DNA of 64,000 nt from Rhodocaloribacter litoris (lineage in GTDB: Bacteria; Bacteroidota; Rhodothermia; Rhodothermales; ISCAR-4553), in the NCBI RefSeq assembly GCF_011682235.2, contig NZ_CP076718.1, positions 1,058,608 to 1,122,607 on the forward strand, written 5' to 3'. Position numbers and translations under genes: made by a program. Shown piece after piece: positions 63,918 to 64,000 of the stretch. The first letter of the stretch is position 1. Every line of letters starts with the position of its first letter. Under the pieces are notes generated by a model, which saw only the letters and a program-made list of their open reading frames with translations, ran no database searches and was not told the DNA's origin.

Positions 63918-64000
63918 TCAGGGGGTCCGCGCCGCCTCCTCCAGGCTCGCCTGGACCTGCTCCCACTCCTGCGTGAAGCTCTCGTAGAACTGTTCCATGA
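63918..64000 (-). CDS. C-terminal end of an unidentified protein, truncated by window edge
   Basis: Open frame running into the window edge and ending at TGA (63918-63920). The visible end is about 26 residues from a Met at 63998: EQFYESFTQEWEQVQASLEE then AARTP. It is acidic and helical. Whether the Met is internal or the true start is not visible. It lies about 95 bp upstream of the TonB receptor start on the same strand. Confidence 0.45.
   Translation of the reverse strand, partial: MEQFYESFTQEWEQVQASLEEAARTP

Overview
The window comes from a GC-rich, Gram-negative bacterium, most likely a member of the Rhodothermota (Rhodothermales). This lineage call is an inference. It rests on two secreted proteins ending in type IX secretion (type A) sorting domains, a TonB-dependent receptor with an N-terminal carboxypeptidase-regulatory-like domain, several lipoprotein signals, weak Shine-Dalgarno use and many ATGA/GTGA start-stop overlaps. 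No rRNA or tRNA gene was seen.

Layout. 1-6357 (minus) is a nucleotide-sugar and glycan operon: rfbB, an ABC flippase-like exporter, rfbA, rfbC, a UDP-glucuronate-epimerase-like enzyme and a polyprenol-phosphate glycosyltransferase that runs off the left edge. 6815-9748 (minus) holds an SLBB-like secreted protein and a Wzz/BY-kinase, so 1-9.8 kb is an exopolysaccharide region. 10235-15295 (plus) holds an AraC-type regulator, two T9SS-exported proteins, a 48-residue peptide with a lasso-peptide-like leader, a B2-type leader peptidase and an HPr-kinase-like enzyme. This is a candidate orphan RiPP system with no visible cyclase. 15406-18411 (plus) is a SixA-CHAD-ParA set. 18401-30781 carries housekeeping and envelope genes: Aag glycosylase, a DUF4097-like repeat protein, a YyaL-type thioredoxin-fold protein, a SPOR lipoprotein, an M50 protease, Rho, an alpha/beta hydrolase, a membrane-anchored MurF-like ligase, RNase HII and an SMP-30 lipoprotein.

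31117-32576 is an IS200/IS605-type element with TnpB but no TnpA. It sits just upstream of a lone response regulator and a membrane histidine kinase. 34950-40413 is an assimilatory sulfur operon (sulfite reductase, unknown protein, CobA, APS/PAPS reductase, precorrin-2 dehydrogenase). It is preceded by a cysteine-rich leader peptide and a strong terminator hairpin, which together look like a cysteine attenuator. A DEAD-box helicase follows. Then comes a lysine operon (dapB-dapA-dapD, minus) with a divergent ACT-domain protein, and OsmC and HD-domain genes.

46834-54504 (minus) is a lower phenylacetate-degradation set (paaZ, paaY, paaJ, paaI, paaH, paaG). It is interrupted by a four-helix-bundle gene flanked by GTGCGTA-type repeats and by an 83-bp REP-like tandem repeat. 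The ring-epoxidase genes paaABCDE and paaK are not in the window. After an orphan TorD-like chaperone, 55748-64000 (minus) is a tightly packed operon: TonB receptor, SDR reductase, a KAS III homologue that has lost the catalytic His and Asn, Na+/solute symporter, acyl-CoA ligase and an exported alpha/beta hydrolase. It looks like an uptake and activation route for an unidentified carboxylic acid or ester.

The most novel candidates are the orphan lasso-like RiPP locus, the cysteine attenuator, and the KAS III-like uptake operon.
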